Shown piece by piece: positions 17,444-25,878 of a DNA stretch of 64,000 bases. Origin of the DNA: CAUZJO01 sp963580245 (GTDB taxonomy: Bacteria; Sumerlaeota; Sumerlaeia; MVZB01); assembly GCA_963580245.1 (NCBI GenBank), contig CAUZJO010000003.1:1-64000 (forward strand), given 5' to 3'. The position numbers were made by a program, and so were the translations under genes. Each line of letters starts with the position of its first letter. Within the stretch, counting starts at the first letter, position 1. The notes beneath the pieces were generated by a model that saw nothing but the letters and a program-made list of their open reading frames with translations, searched no databases and had not been told where the DNA came from.

Positions 17444-20185
17444 ATGCCCACCAAAACCAAAGAAAAGACCTGCTATCTGCTCGATGGTCACTCGCTGACC
17501 TTCAAGGCGTATTACGCCGTCCGCGGCCTGACCAACCCCCAAGGGCAGCCCACGGGGGCGGTGCTTGGCTTCCTCCGGATGCTGCTCAAACTGATCGACG
17601 ACCTTGCCCCCGAGTACCTGGCCGTCGTGTTCGACACCGGCAAGCCCACTTTTCGCAAGGAGATCTACGCCGACTACAAGGCCAACCGGGAGGCCCCGCC
17701 TGAAGATTTCGGGGTCCAGATGGGCTGGATCTATCAATTGCTGCGCGCGATGGGCATCGCCACCTACGAGATGGAGGGTCTGGAGGCGGACGACCTGATC
17801 GCCACGATGGCCGAGCGCCTCAAGGAGCATGACCGCGCGATCGTCATCTCGGCGGATAAAGACCTATTCCAACTGGTCGACGAACGGGTCACCGTTCTGC
17901 GACCGGGCCTGGATGAGCTCAAAAGGTTCGACGGGGCGGCCGTCGAGGAGAAATTGGGTGTGCGGCCCGACCAGATCGTGGACTGGCTGGCCCTGGTCGG
18001 CGACAGCTCCGACAACATCCCCGGCGTGCCCGGGATCGGCGCCAAGACGGCGGCCAAGCTGCTTGCGGAGTATCAGGACCTCGATACGCTTCTGGGGCAG
18101 GCCGACCAGATTGCCAAGCCTAAGTTGCGCCAATCGCTTCAGGAACACGTCGACACGGCCCACCTGGCGCGGCGCTTGGCCACCGTCAAGCGTGACGCGC
18201 CACTGGAGTGGGAGCTTGAGAGCTGCCGGCTGCCCGACGACCTTTGGACCGAGCCGGTCGTGAACCTGCTGGCCGAGTTGGGATTCGAACGGGTCCTGCG
18301 TGAACGCGGCCTCGAACCCAAGGACAACGGCGCCCTGGCGGCCAATGTATCGGGCAAGAGTACCAAGGCCGAAGAGTTCGACTACCGTGCGGTGAGCGAT
18401 AAGGAAGAGCTGGCGGCGTGGGTGAGCAAGGCGATGGAGGCCCCCTGGCTGGCGCTCGATACCGAAACAACCTCGACCGACGCAATGAGCTGCGAGCTGG
18501 TGGGCATCTCGCTGAGCCATCGCGCGGGCCATGCCATCTATATCCCGATCGGCCACCGCGCCGAGGTCGACCCGCCCCCGCAGCTCGCGCTGGGCAAGGT
18601 GCGCGAGCTTCTGGGGCCTCTCATCACCGGCCGCGGCCCCCGGCTGACCGCGCACCACGCCAAATATGACTGGAAGGTATTGCGCATGGCGGGGTTCGAG
18701 CCCGCCGCGCCGGCCTTCGATTCGATGATCGCTTCCTACCTGCTCAATCCCGACCGTCCCAATGGACACGGGCTAAAGACGCTGGGATTGGATCTGTGCG
18801 GCATCCAGATGAAGCCCATCAGCGACCTGATCGGCTCGGGCCGCAAGATGATCACGATGGCCGAGGTGACCGTGGCCGATGCCATGCCATACGCCTCGAT
18901 GGACGCCGACGTCACGTTGCGGCTGCGCGAAGCGCTCGGCGGTCGGCTGGAGAAGATCGACCGACTCAAGGCGTTGATGGAAGAGCTGGAAATGCCGCTC
19001 GTGAGCGTCCTGATCGAGATGGAGATGGGAGGGTTTGCGATCGATACGCGATCCCTGGTGGAACTGGGCCATACGTTGCGCAAGAGCCTTTCCGGTCTGG
19101 GCAAACGCATCTGGGATGAGGCGGGGCGCCCCTTCAACATCGGTTCGCCCAAGCAGGTGGCCCAGGTTCTGTTCGAGGAACTAAAGCTCAAACCGGGCCG
19201 GCGCGGGAAGACCGGCTACTCGACCAACGAGGCCGAACTGGAAAGATTATCATCCGAGCATCCGATCCCGCGATTAATCCTTGAATATCGAGGCCATGAG
19301 AAGTTAAAGTCCACCTATGTCGAGGTGCTTCCCCTACTGGTGAACGCCGCGAACGGTCGAATCCACACCTCATTCAATCAAACGATCGCCGCCACGGGCC
19401 GTCTCAGCTCGACTGATCCAAACCTACAGAACATACCGATCCGTAGCGAGATGGGGCGAGCGATCCGCCGGGCGTTTGTTCCCGACCGCCCCGATCACAC
19501 ATTAATCAAAGCCGATTACTCTCAGATTGAATTGCGTATTCTGGCCCACGTGAGCCAAGACCCAGCCCTTAGTTCAGCCTATCATGAAGGACGCGATATA
19601 CACCGTCAGACGGCCAGCGAGGTATTTGGAGTGCCCCCCGAACAGGTGGACCGTGAGATGCGGTCGCGGGCCAAAATCATCAACTTCGGGATCATTTACG
19701 GAATGAGTCCGCACGGTCTTTCCCAACAGTTAGGGATCAGTCGCAACCAGGCGGCTGAAATCATCGACCGCTATTTCAACACCTATCCGGGGGTGCGCGC
19801 ATGGATCGAGCGCCTGTTGGACCAGGCGCGCCGGACGGGCTGGGTCGAGACGATGTTGGGCCGCCGCCGCCCGGTCCCTGATCTGAATCAGCGCAATCGC
19901 CAGGTGCGCGAGGCCGCCGAGCGGGTTGCCGTGAACACACCGATCCAGGGTACCAGCGCCGATATGATCAAACGGGCGATGATCAACATTCACCGGGGTT
20001 TGGGGGAGACGGCTCCGGGGGCGCGCATGGTCTGTCAGGTCCATGACGAGCTGGTCTTCTCGGTGCCCAGTAGCGTTTTGGAGTCGGCCGATGGGTTTAT
20101 CCGCCGCCAGATGGTCGAAGCCCTGCCGTTAAACGTGCCGGTTGAGGTCGATGTCAGCCACGGCCCCAACTGGGCGGAATGCTGA
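17444..20185 (+). CDS. polA: DNA polymerase I
   Basis: Protein of 913 aa with the full three-domain layout. The N-terminal 5'-3' nuclease (about 7-260) contains FDTGKPTFRKEIYADYKANR and a helix-hairpin-helix around IPGVPGIGAKTAAKLL. The 3'-5' exonuclease (about 310-500) looks active, with DTET near 339, AHHAKYD and YASMDAD. The polymerase domain shows motif A ADYSQIELRILAH and motif C QVHDELVF near residue 864. It fills gaps in repair and lagging-strand synthesis. ATG 17444 was chosen over a TTG two codons earlier. coaE and rho follow closely. Confidence 0.97.
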   Translation: MPTKTKEKTCYLLDGHSLTFKAYYAVRGLTNPQGQPTGAVLGFLRMLLKLIDDLAPEYLAVVFDTGKPTFRKEIYADYKANREAPPEDFGVQMGWIYQLLRAMGIATYEMEGLEADDLIATMAERLKEHDRAIVISADKDLFQLVDERVTVLRPGLDELKRFDGAAVEEKLGVRPDQIVDWLALVGDSSDNIPGVPGIGAKTAAKLLAEYQDLDTLLGQADQIAKPKLRQSLQEHVDTAHLARRLATVKRDAPLEWELESCRLPDDLWTEPVVNLLAELGFERVLRERGLEPKDNGALAANVSGKSTKAEEFDYRAVSDKEELAAWVSKAMEAPWLALDTETTSTDAMSCELVGISLSHRAGHAIYIPIGHRAEVDPPPQLALGKVRELLGPLITGRGPRLTAHHAKYDWKVLRMAGFEPAAPAFDSMIASYLLNPDRPNGHGLKTLGLDLCGIQMKPISDLIGSGRKMITMAEVTVADAMPYASMDADVTLRLREALGGRLEKIDRLKALMEELEMPLVSVLIEMEMGGFAIDTRSLVELGHTLRKSLSGLGKRIWDEAGRPFNIGSPKQVAQVLFEELKLKPGRRGKTGYSTNEAELERLSSEHPIPRLILEYRGHEKLKSTYVEVLPLLVNAANGRIHTSFNQTIAATGRLSSTDPNLQNIPIRSEMGRAIRRAFVPDRPDHTLIKADYSQIELRILAHVSQDPALSSAYHEGRDIHRQTASEVFGVPPEQVDREMRSRAKIINFGIIYGMSPHGLSQQLGISRNQAAEIIDRYFNTYPGVRAWIERLLDQARRTGWVETMLGRRRPVPDLNQRNRQVREAAERVAVNTPIQGTSADMIKRAMINIHRGLGETAPGARMVCQVHDELVFSVPSSVLESADGFIRRQMVEALPLNVPVEVDVSHGPNWAEC

Positions 20186-20188
20186 TCG

Positions 20189-20794
20189 ATGCCGCTCATC
20201 TTGGGCCTCACCGGCACCTTCGGGAGCGGCAAATCCACCGTGGCCGCCATGTTGGCCGAACAAGGAGCCGAGATCATCGATGCCGACGCCATCGCCCATC
20301 GCCTGGTCGAACCCGGACGCACGGCACTGGCGGAAGTGGTGGGGGCCTTTGGACGGGAGCTGTTGGACGAGAGCGGAGAATTGCGGCGGGCGGAGCTGGC
20401 GAAGTTGGTCTTCGGCGACCGCGAGGCGTTGCGGCGTTTGGAGGGCATCATCCATCCGCGGGTGCGCGAGGAGATCGTCGGACGGCTGGAGGAGGTGAAG
20501 GGCAAAACCCTGGTGGCGCTCGATGTCCCTCTGTTGTTCGAGGCCGGCATGGAGGGCATGACCGACCGAACGGTGATCGTGACGATCGTGGAGAATCAGC
20601 GGTTCCTGCGGTTGCGTCGCCGGGAATTCAGTGAACGGGAGATCATCGTGCGTCTGGGCATGCAAATGGCCCAGGCCCGCAAGAAGGAGTTGGTTGGCGA
20701 AATTATTGATAATTCGGGGACATTTGAGACGACCCGTGAACATACCCAAACCCTGTTGAACAAACTACTGGGGGAAACATTAAAGGAACCATGA
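20189..20794 (+). CDS. coaE: Dephospho-CoA kinase
   Basis: Protein of 201 aa that performs the last step of coenzyme A synthesis, phosphorylating dephospho-CoA with ATP in the cytoplasm. The P-loop GTFGSGKST is at residues 9-17. IIDADAIAHRLVEPG matches the substrate-binding DADxxxH region, and the family-typical DVPLLFEAGM is present. It starts three bases after the polA stop, and its own stop overlaps the rho start (ATGA). PolA-CoaE adjacency is common in bacteria. Confidence 0.96.
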   Translation: MPLILGLTGTFGSGKSTVAAMLAEQGAEIIDADAIAHRLVEPGRTALAEVVGAFGRELLDESGELRRAELAKLVFGDREALRRLEGIIHPRVREEIVGRLEEVKGKTLVALDVPLLFEAGMEGMTDRTVIVTIVENQRFLRLRRREFSEREIIVRLGMQMAQARKKELVGEIIDNSGTFETTREHTQTLLNKLLGETLKEP

Positions 20795-22413
20795 ACTTCA
20801 GGAAATCAACCGAGTCCAGGGCCGCCGAGAACACCGAGGCCGCCAAGAACACCGCCCGCCGCAGACCAGGACGCCCGCGCAAGACGAGCATCGGCCCCAA
20901 AGCCGACCTGGTCGACGCGATGATTGATATGGCGAAACCGCCGGCGGGAGGAGACGCCCAACCCGCGGCGCCCCGGTCGGAGGGAAGCCCACCTTCCATC
21001 CCCCCGCTGCCCGAGGTAGTCGCTGGCTCGCCCCGGCGACCTCGCGGACGTCCGCGCAAGACGGAACACCAGGAACAAAGGCCGGCACCCCCTCCTCCTC
21101 CGCCGGTCACGGCAAAACCTGACGAGGCCGCTATTGCGGCCGTCGAGATGGGCGAGGACCATCAGATGAATGTCGATGCGCTCAAGCACTTGCGCATCAC
21201 TGATATCTATCAGATCGCCAAAAACATCGGCGTCGAGAATTACAGCTCGATGCGCAAGCAGGACTTGATTTTCAAGATCCTGCAAACCAACGCCGCGAAG
21301 GAGGGCATTCTCTACGGCGCCGGGGTGCTCGAGATTCTACCCGACGGCTTTGGCTTTCTACGTTCGGCTAACTATAACTACCTGCCCGGCCCCGACGACA
21401 TTTACGTCTCGCCTTCCCAGATTCGACGTTTCAACCTGCGCAAGGGCGATTCGATCACCGGCCACATGCGCCCGCCCAAGGATGGAGAACGCTATTTCGC
21501 CCTGCTCAAGGTCGATACGATCAACTTCGAGACGCCCGATCGCGCCCAGGACGTGATCCTGTTCGAAAACCTCACGCCGCTCTACCCCGAAGAGGCCATG
21601 CAACTGGAGACGACGTCCGAGAACTACACCGCGCGTGTCATGGACCTGATGACGCCGGTGGGTAAGGGGCAGCGCTCGCTGATCGTGGCGCCGCCACGCA
21701 CGGGCAAGACGATGATCCTGCAAGGCATCGCCAAGGGCATCATGACCAATCACCCGGAGATATACCTGATCGTGCTGCTGATCGACGAGCGGCCCGAAGA
21801 GGTGACCGACATGGAGCGCACGGTCGACGGCGAGGTGGTCAGTTCGACCTTCGATGAGCCGGCCGAGCGCCACACGCAGGTCGCCGAGATGGTTATCGAG
21901 AAGGCCAAGCGGCTGGTCGAACGCCGCCGCGACGTGGTGATCCTGCTCGATTCGATCACCCGTCTGGCCCGCGCCTACAACACCGTGGCGCCGCCCAGCG
22001 GCAAGATCCTCTCGGGCGGCATCGACTCCAACGCGTTGCACAAACCCAAACGCTTCTTCGGCGCGGCACGTAACATCGAGGAAGGCGGCTCGCTGACGAT
22101 CATCGCCACGGCCCTGGTCGATACCGGCTCGCGCATGGACGACGTGATCTTCGAGGAGTTCAAGGGCACCGGCAACATGGAGGTGCACCTGGACCGCAAA
22201 CTCGTCGACCGCCGCGTGTTCCCCGCCATCGACATCAACCGCTCGGGCACGCGCAAGGAGGAGCTGTTGCTGGGCGAAACCGAGCTGCAGCGCGTCTGGC
22301 TGCTGCGCAAGGTGCTCAACGAGCTCAACCCGGTCGAGGCCATGGAATTCCTGCTCGAACGGCTGCGCAAGACCGAACGGAACCAGGACTTCCTGGATTC
22401 GATGAATCAGTAA
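20791..22413 (+). CDS. rho: Transcription termination factor Rho
   Basis: Protein of 540 aa. Rho is the hexameric RNA-dependent ATPase that terminates transcription. A non-conserved extension of about 120 residues carries two AT-hook-like cores (RRPGRPRKT and RPRGRPRKT) and proline-rich sequence. The Rho-N helical domain (LKHLRITDIYQIAKNIGVEN) and the RNA-binding cold-shock-like domain (GFGFLRSANYNYLPGPDDIY) follow. The ATPase core has Walker A APPRTGKTM near 300, plus LIDERPEEVTDM and LLDSITRLARAYN. AAAGGAACC precedes the ATG. Such basic extensions are frequent in GC-rich lineages. Confidence 0.97.
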   Translation: MNFRKSTESRAAENTEAAKNTARRRPGRPRKTSIGPKADLVDAMIDMAKPPAGGDAQPAAPRSEGSPPSIPPLPEVVAGSPRRPRGRPRKTEHQEQRPAPPPPPPVTAKPDEAAIAAVEMGEDHQMNVDALKHLRITDIYQIAKNIGVENYSSMRKQDLIFKILQTNAAKEGILYGAGVLEILPDGFGFLRSANYNYLPGPDDIYVSPSQIRRFNLRKGDSITGHMRPPKDGERYFALLKVDTINFETPDRAQDVILFENLTPLYPEEAMQLETTSENYTARVMDLMTPVGKGQRSLIVAPPRTGKTMILQGIAKGIMTNHPEIYLIVLLIDERPEEVTDMERTVDGEVVSSTFDEPAERHTQVAEMVIEKAKRLVERRRDVVILLDSITRLARAYNTVAPPSGKILSGGIDSNALHKPKRFFGAARNIEEGGSLTIIATALVDTGSRMDDVIFEEFKGTGNMEVHLDRKLVDRRVFPAIDINRSGTRKEELLLGETELQRVWLLRKVLNELNPVEAMEFLLERLRKTERNQDFLDSMNQ

Positions 22414-22516
22414 CCGCTCGATCCGACCACAGTTCGCGACAGCGTCATCCACTATCCCATCGACCCTTCCCAGGCGACTTAACGGGTGTTTGGATTTATT
22501 GTCTGGGCTTGGGACA

Positions 22517-22774
22517 ATGGATATTCCGACAAACATCGAAGCGGAAATAAAGGGAAAGGTTTCTTCCGGCTTGTATAAGTCTCCGGAAGAGGTGCTCGAT
22601 AACGCCATGCAGGCACTTGAGTCGTTCGAGATGAAGCAGAAGGTAGACCTTGGGATCGAGCAGCTTGATCGCGGAGAGTCCGAAGCCTACGATGAGGCCG
22701 GTCTTTCGAAGCTGAAAGCGAGAATTAGAAAGCGGGGCATGGAGTGCCTGGAGAATCATCCAGAGACCGCGTAG
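22517..22774 (+). CDS. ParD-like antitoxin
   Basis: Protein of 85 aa with the ribbon-helix-helix start of ParD-type antitoxins (IPTNIEAEIKGKVSSG, SPEEVLDNAMQALES). An acidic, helical C-terminus that would clamp the toxin follows. ATG 22517 was chosen over a TTG at 22490 because family members begin close to the first strand. The partner toxin gene follows after two bases but is truncated, so the antitoxin is orphaned in this copy. Confidence 0.8.
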   Translation: MDIPTNIEAEIKGKVSSGLYKSPEEVLDNAMQALESFEMKQKVDLGIEQLDRGESEAYDEAGLSKLKARIRKRGMECLENHPETA

Positions 22775-22776
22775 CG

Positions 22777-22863
22777 ATGCGCCGTTTCGTCCTATCACGG
22801 CTTGATCAGGCAGACCTTGAAGACATCGCAGTTTTTCCCTTATTGAACGGTTCCCCCATCTAG
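22777..22863 (+). pseudogene. ParE-like toxin remnant
   Basis: An ATG two bases after the antitoxin stop opens a 28-residue frame. It begins like a ParE/RelE-superfamily toxin (MRRFVLSRLDQADLEDIAVF), then diverges and stops at 22861-22863. Normal ParE toxins are about 90-100 residues. Everything after the first strand and helix is missing, so no active toxin can be made. The 34-bp palindrome starts four bases later and may mark the deletion junction. Confidence 0.65.
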
Positions 22864-22866
22864 CCA

Positions 22867-22900
22867 AGGGTGCCTCTCGCGGATCCGCGAGAGGCACCCT
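22867..22900. repeat. 34-bp perfect palindrome
   Basis: The left arm AGGGTGCCTCTCGCGGA (22867-22883) is followed directly by its exact reverse complement (22884-22900), with no spacer. It lies between the ParE remnant (+) and the end of mqnA (-), so a bidirectional terminator hairpin is possible, but neither side has a T-tract. An insertion scar or protein-binding site is an alternative. Confidence 0.7.
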
Positions 22901-22998
22901 CTCCAAAAACCCCGAACTTGGTAGATCCCGCCCGGGCTCCCGGAAGGCGTGAAGGCTTTGCGACGGTGCACAAGGAGGGGGGGCAGGGTCGTGTCGCT

Positions 22999-23877
22999 TT
23001 AAAGTCGTGGGTGAACTTCCGCGCGGTCGATGTGCCTCAATTGCCATCCCTCGGGAAACAGGCCCAATCGGCGGCCTTCGTCGTAGAAGCGCTCGAGGCC
23101 GGCCAGGGCTGGGTCGGTGAGGTCGAAGTGGATGTTCTCGGTGAGATACGCGGCCCCTTCCTCGACGGTTAGGCCGTCGCGCTCCAAGCGGGGCCATTGC
23201 TGGGCGATTTGTGGAATGCGGGGGCGGTTTTCTTCTTTCAGGGCTTCGAGCCGCTCGGGCCACTCGCCCAGCGACGCGCCGGGCCGGGCGATCCAGAGGG
23301 CGAAGACGAAAGGCAGGTCAGTCCACCGCGTCCACATGTCGGCCAGGTCAAGGCCCGTCCACGGTCGGCCTTCCGCTTGCCACGCCTTGGACCACCGTAG
23401 CGCGCGCGAACCGATGGCGACAAAGGCCTCGCCGACCGGGAGCGGATCGGGGGGCGTCCAGCCGTCGGGCGGGATCGGCTCGCCCAGGCGCGGCCGCAAC
23501 CCCAGGCGTCGCTCAAGCAGGATGCGGCACAGCGCATTGCTGGTCACCGAGTGGCTGTCGGGCCGCAGCACGCGCCATTGCTCGGGCGGACCGGCGCCCA
23601 TCGCGAGCACACTGCGCGCCGGTCCGCGCGAGCCGATCATCGAGCGACCCACGACGACCCATTCGGGATGCGCAAACAACGCCCCCGCCGGAACCATCCC
23701 CATATCGATGCGTCCCTCTTCGAGCCACCGCGCCAGTCGGCTCGGCGGGCCGTGGTGCAGCTCGAGTTCGCGGGCGGGGCAGCGTTGCAACCCATAAATG
23801 AGCGGCTGCATATTCAGATAATCGACCACGCCCAGACGGAACGGGGCGTCGGCGGCATTGTTGGCGTCGGCATCCAC
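22999..23877 (-). CDS. mqnA: Chorismate dehydratase MqnA (futalosine menaquinone pathway)
   Basis: Protein of 292 aa. MqnA dehydrates chorismate to 3-enolpyruvylbenzoate, the entry step of the futalosine route to menaquinone. The fold resembles periplasmic binding proteins. The typical start RLGVVDYLNMQPLIYGL, DMGMVPAGALFAHPEW, SHSVTSNALCRILLERR and DLADMWTRWTDLPFVFALW are all present. GTG 23877 was chosen because homologues begin just before RLGVVDYLN; a TTG at 23922 would add 15 residues. No other mqn gene is in the window. Confidence 0.9.
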   Translation of the reverse strand: MDADANNAADAPFRLGVVDYLNMQPLIYGLQRCPARELELHHGPPSRLARWLEEGRIDMGMVPAGALFAHPEWVVVGRSMIGSRGPARSVLAMGAGPPEQWRVLRPDSHSVTSNALCRILLERRLGLRPRLGEPIPPDGWTPPDPLPVGEAFVAIGSRALRWSKAWQAEGRPWTGLDLADMWTRWTDLPFVFALWIARPGASLGEWPERLEALKEENRPRIPQIAQQWPRLERDGLTVEEGAAYLTENIHFDLTDPALAGLERFYDEGRRLGLFPEGWQLRHIDRAEVHPRL

Positions 23878-24131
23878 TTCGCCTATAGCAAACCAGGCCC
23901 GTGACGCTATTGGCAAGCCCAAACCGGGACCGCGAAGGGTCGTCTTAACGGACTCGAACCAGGACCGAACCTACCTGAACGAACCAGCGGTCGGATTTTT
24001 TTCATGAGACCATAAAACGGTGCTTTTTTTTCTTGGTATCCTCCGTCCGAGTCTTCTATAAATGTGTGAGCTGTTGTTGTTGAACATCCCCCTGCCGCGC
24101 AAACCCGCCATAGTTCAAGGAGTATCCGACC

Positions 24132-25775
24132 ATGCTGCCTTTCCCGTTGTCCCCGCGCACCGCTCATGTGGTTTTGATCTGCCTGACTTTCTCGCTTCTT
24201 AGCCTCTGCATGATCGCGATGGCCGCGACCGATACCTTATCCGACGCCCCATCCAGTGCACGCTTGCTCGCCGTGGAAGCGGTCCGCGCCGCCGATGGCT
24301 CAAATGTGGCGGCCAACAGGCCGTTGTCGGTTGAAGTCGGCGCCGCCGGCCGCGGGAACGCATCTTCCGCGATGCCGATCATTGCGTTGCTCGACTTTCA
24401 GTCCTCGACGCTGAACAGCGGCGAACAGCAGGCCTTGACGCAGGCCCTGTGGGCGCGGATGCACAAGCTGGGCGGCGTCAGCCTCATGCCGCGTCATCCG
24501 ACGCGCGGCTGGTTGATCCGCAACGATCTGCACCCGCCGACCACGCCCTATCAGCAACCCGTCTCCCCGGCGCGGGTCGTCGAGGCGTTGCGGGCGGATT
24601 ATCTGATCACGGGCCACGTCGATGATATCCAGGGCCACTTCGTGGTGGATTACTCGGTTTTTTCGCAACGGGCGGGCGAGCCGATCCGTCAGGACGTCGA
24701 GTTTCGGCGGGTCAATCTGGAGCGGATGCTGAGCGATTTTGAGGCGCTGGCCGCCGAGTTACGCGATGTCGCGCTGGCCGACCACCTGGGCCTTCCGCTC
24801 GAGGCTTTCGCTCGGACAAGGGGCCGGTCGATGGCAAGCGTCGCCCCGGCGGCCCTGCACAAACGGCCATCGGGCCTGAGCAAGCAACGGTTGAGCGAAG
24901 AAGTGGTCCTCGAAGCCCCCGGCGAAACGAGTCCGCCACCCGATCGGCATCCCGAGCCCGAGCCTCTGGCCACGGAGGTGATCGCCGAGGCCCACATGAC
25001 CCCGGAACCGCCGCTCCAGACCGAGCCGGTGGCCACGATCGAGCTCCCGGTCCCCGAGCATGAGCCCGTTGAACAGCTGTTGGCCGAGGTGCGCGAACCA
25101 CCGGCGGAACCGGCGGGCGAAGTCCACGCTCCCGCCGAAACCGCTGAACGGCCCGATCCCGAGCCGGTTGAAACGACCGCGCACGAGGAGCCCGCGAAAA
25201 CCCTCACGGAGGAGGCCCCGCCACCCGTTGAAGCCGAGGAAATCCCGAAAGCGAGTCCCCGTCCCCCGGCGAGCGGCGACAAGACGGATATCCAGGAGGA
25301 GGCCCGGAGGCTGTATGAGAGCGCGCTGACGATCGAGCGCTTGTCCCAGGAACGGTTGGACATGCTCATCCAAGCGTCCAAGATGGATCCTGAGGAAAAC
25401 CTGTTCCACCGCATGCTGGCCAACGAGTACTACAACCGCGAGCTCTATGAGGAATGCATCATCCACTGCGACAAGGCGCTTGGGCGCCATCCCAAGGACT
25501 CGATGCTGCTGACGATCAAGGCGTCGGCACTTTTTAACCTGAACAAGATGCCCGAGGCGCGCAAGGCCAACGAGGCTGCCATCGCGGCCAGTCCCGACAA
25601 CCTGTGGGCGCACTATAATCTGGGGCTCACGCTGACGATGATGGAAGCCGAAGAAGCGGCCGGCGCGTGGCATCGCTACCTGAATAAGGCTAAAGACGAT
25701 CCCACCCACAACGACCTGGGCCTGGTCGAAGACGCCCGCCAACGGTTGGCCGAGTTGCAAACACCCTCCAATTGA
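24132..25775 (+). CDS. Exported protein with FlgO/CsgG-like domain and TPR
   Basis: Protein of 547 aa with AAGGAG before the ATG and an N-terminal signal or anchor (VVLICLTFSLLSLCMIAMAA). Residues about 75-220 look like the FlgO/CsgG-type alpha/beta domain (IALLDFQSSTLNSGEQQALT, ADYLITGHVDDIQGHFVVDY). A proline- and glutamate-rich linker of roughly 150 residues follows. The C-terminus has about three TPR units (NEYYNRELYEECIIHCDKAL, WAHYNLGLTLTMMEAEEA). The domain order suggests an envelope assembly or scaffold protein. The neighbouring gene is another large TPR protein. Confidence 0.65.
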   Translation: MLPFPLSPRTAHVVLICLTFSLLSLCMIAMAATDTLSDAPSSARLLAVEAVRAADGSNVAANRPLSVEVGAAGRGNASSAMPIIALLDFQSSTLNSGEQQALTQALWARMHKLGGVSLMPRHPTRGWLIRNDLHPPTTPYQQPVSPARVVEALRADYLITGHVDDIQGHFVVDYSVFSQRAGEPIRQDVEFRRVNLERMLSDFEALAAELRDVALADHLGLPLEAFARTRGRSMASVAPAALHKRPSGLSKQRLSEEVVLEAPGETSPPPDRHPEPEPLATEVIAEAHMTPEPPLQTEPVATIELPVPEHEPVEQLLAEVREPPAEPAGEVHAPAETAERPDPEPVETTAHEEPAKTLTEEAPPPVEAEEIPKASPRPPASGDKTDIQEEARRLYESALTIERLSQERLDMLIQASKMDPEENLFHRMLANEYYNRELYEECIIHCDKALGRHPKDSMLLTIKASALFNLNKMPEARKANEAAIAASPDNLWAHYNLGLTLTMMEAEEAAGAWHRYLNKAKDDPTHNDLGLVEDARQRLAELQTPSN

Positions 25776-25878
25776 GCATTGCAAACCGTCGGGCCCTCCG
25801 TTAGAAGGGTGGTGGGGGTGGTGTGTCTCGCTCCAGGCTCCGCTCGCGCTATCCAATTCCACTCTCTAACGCTACCCG

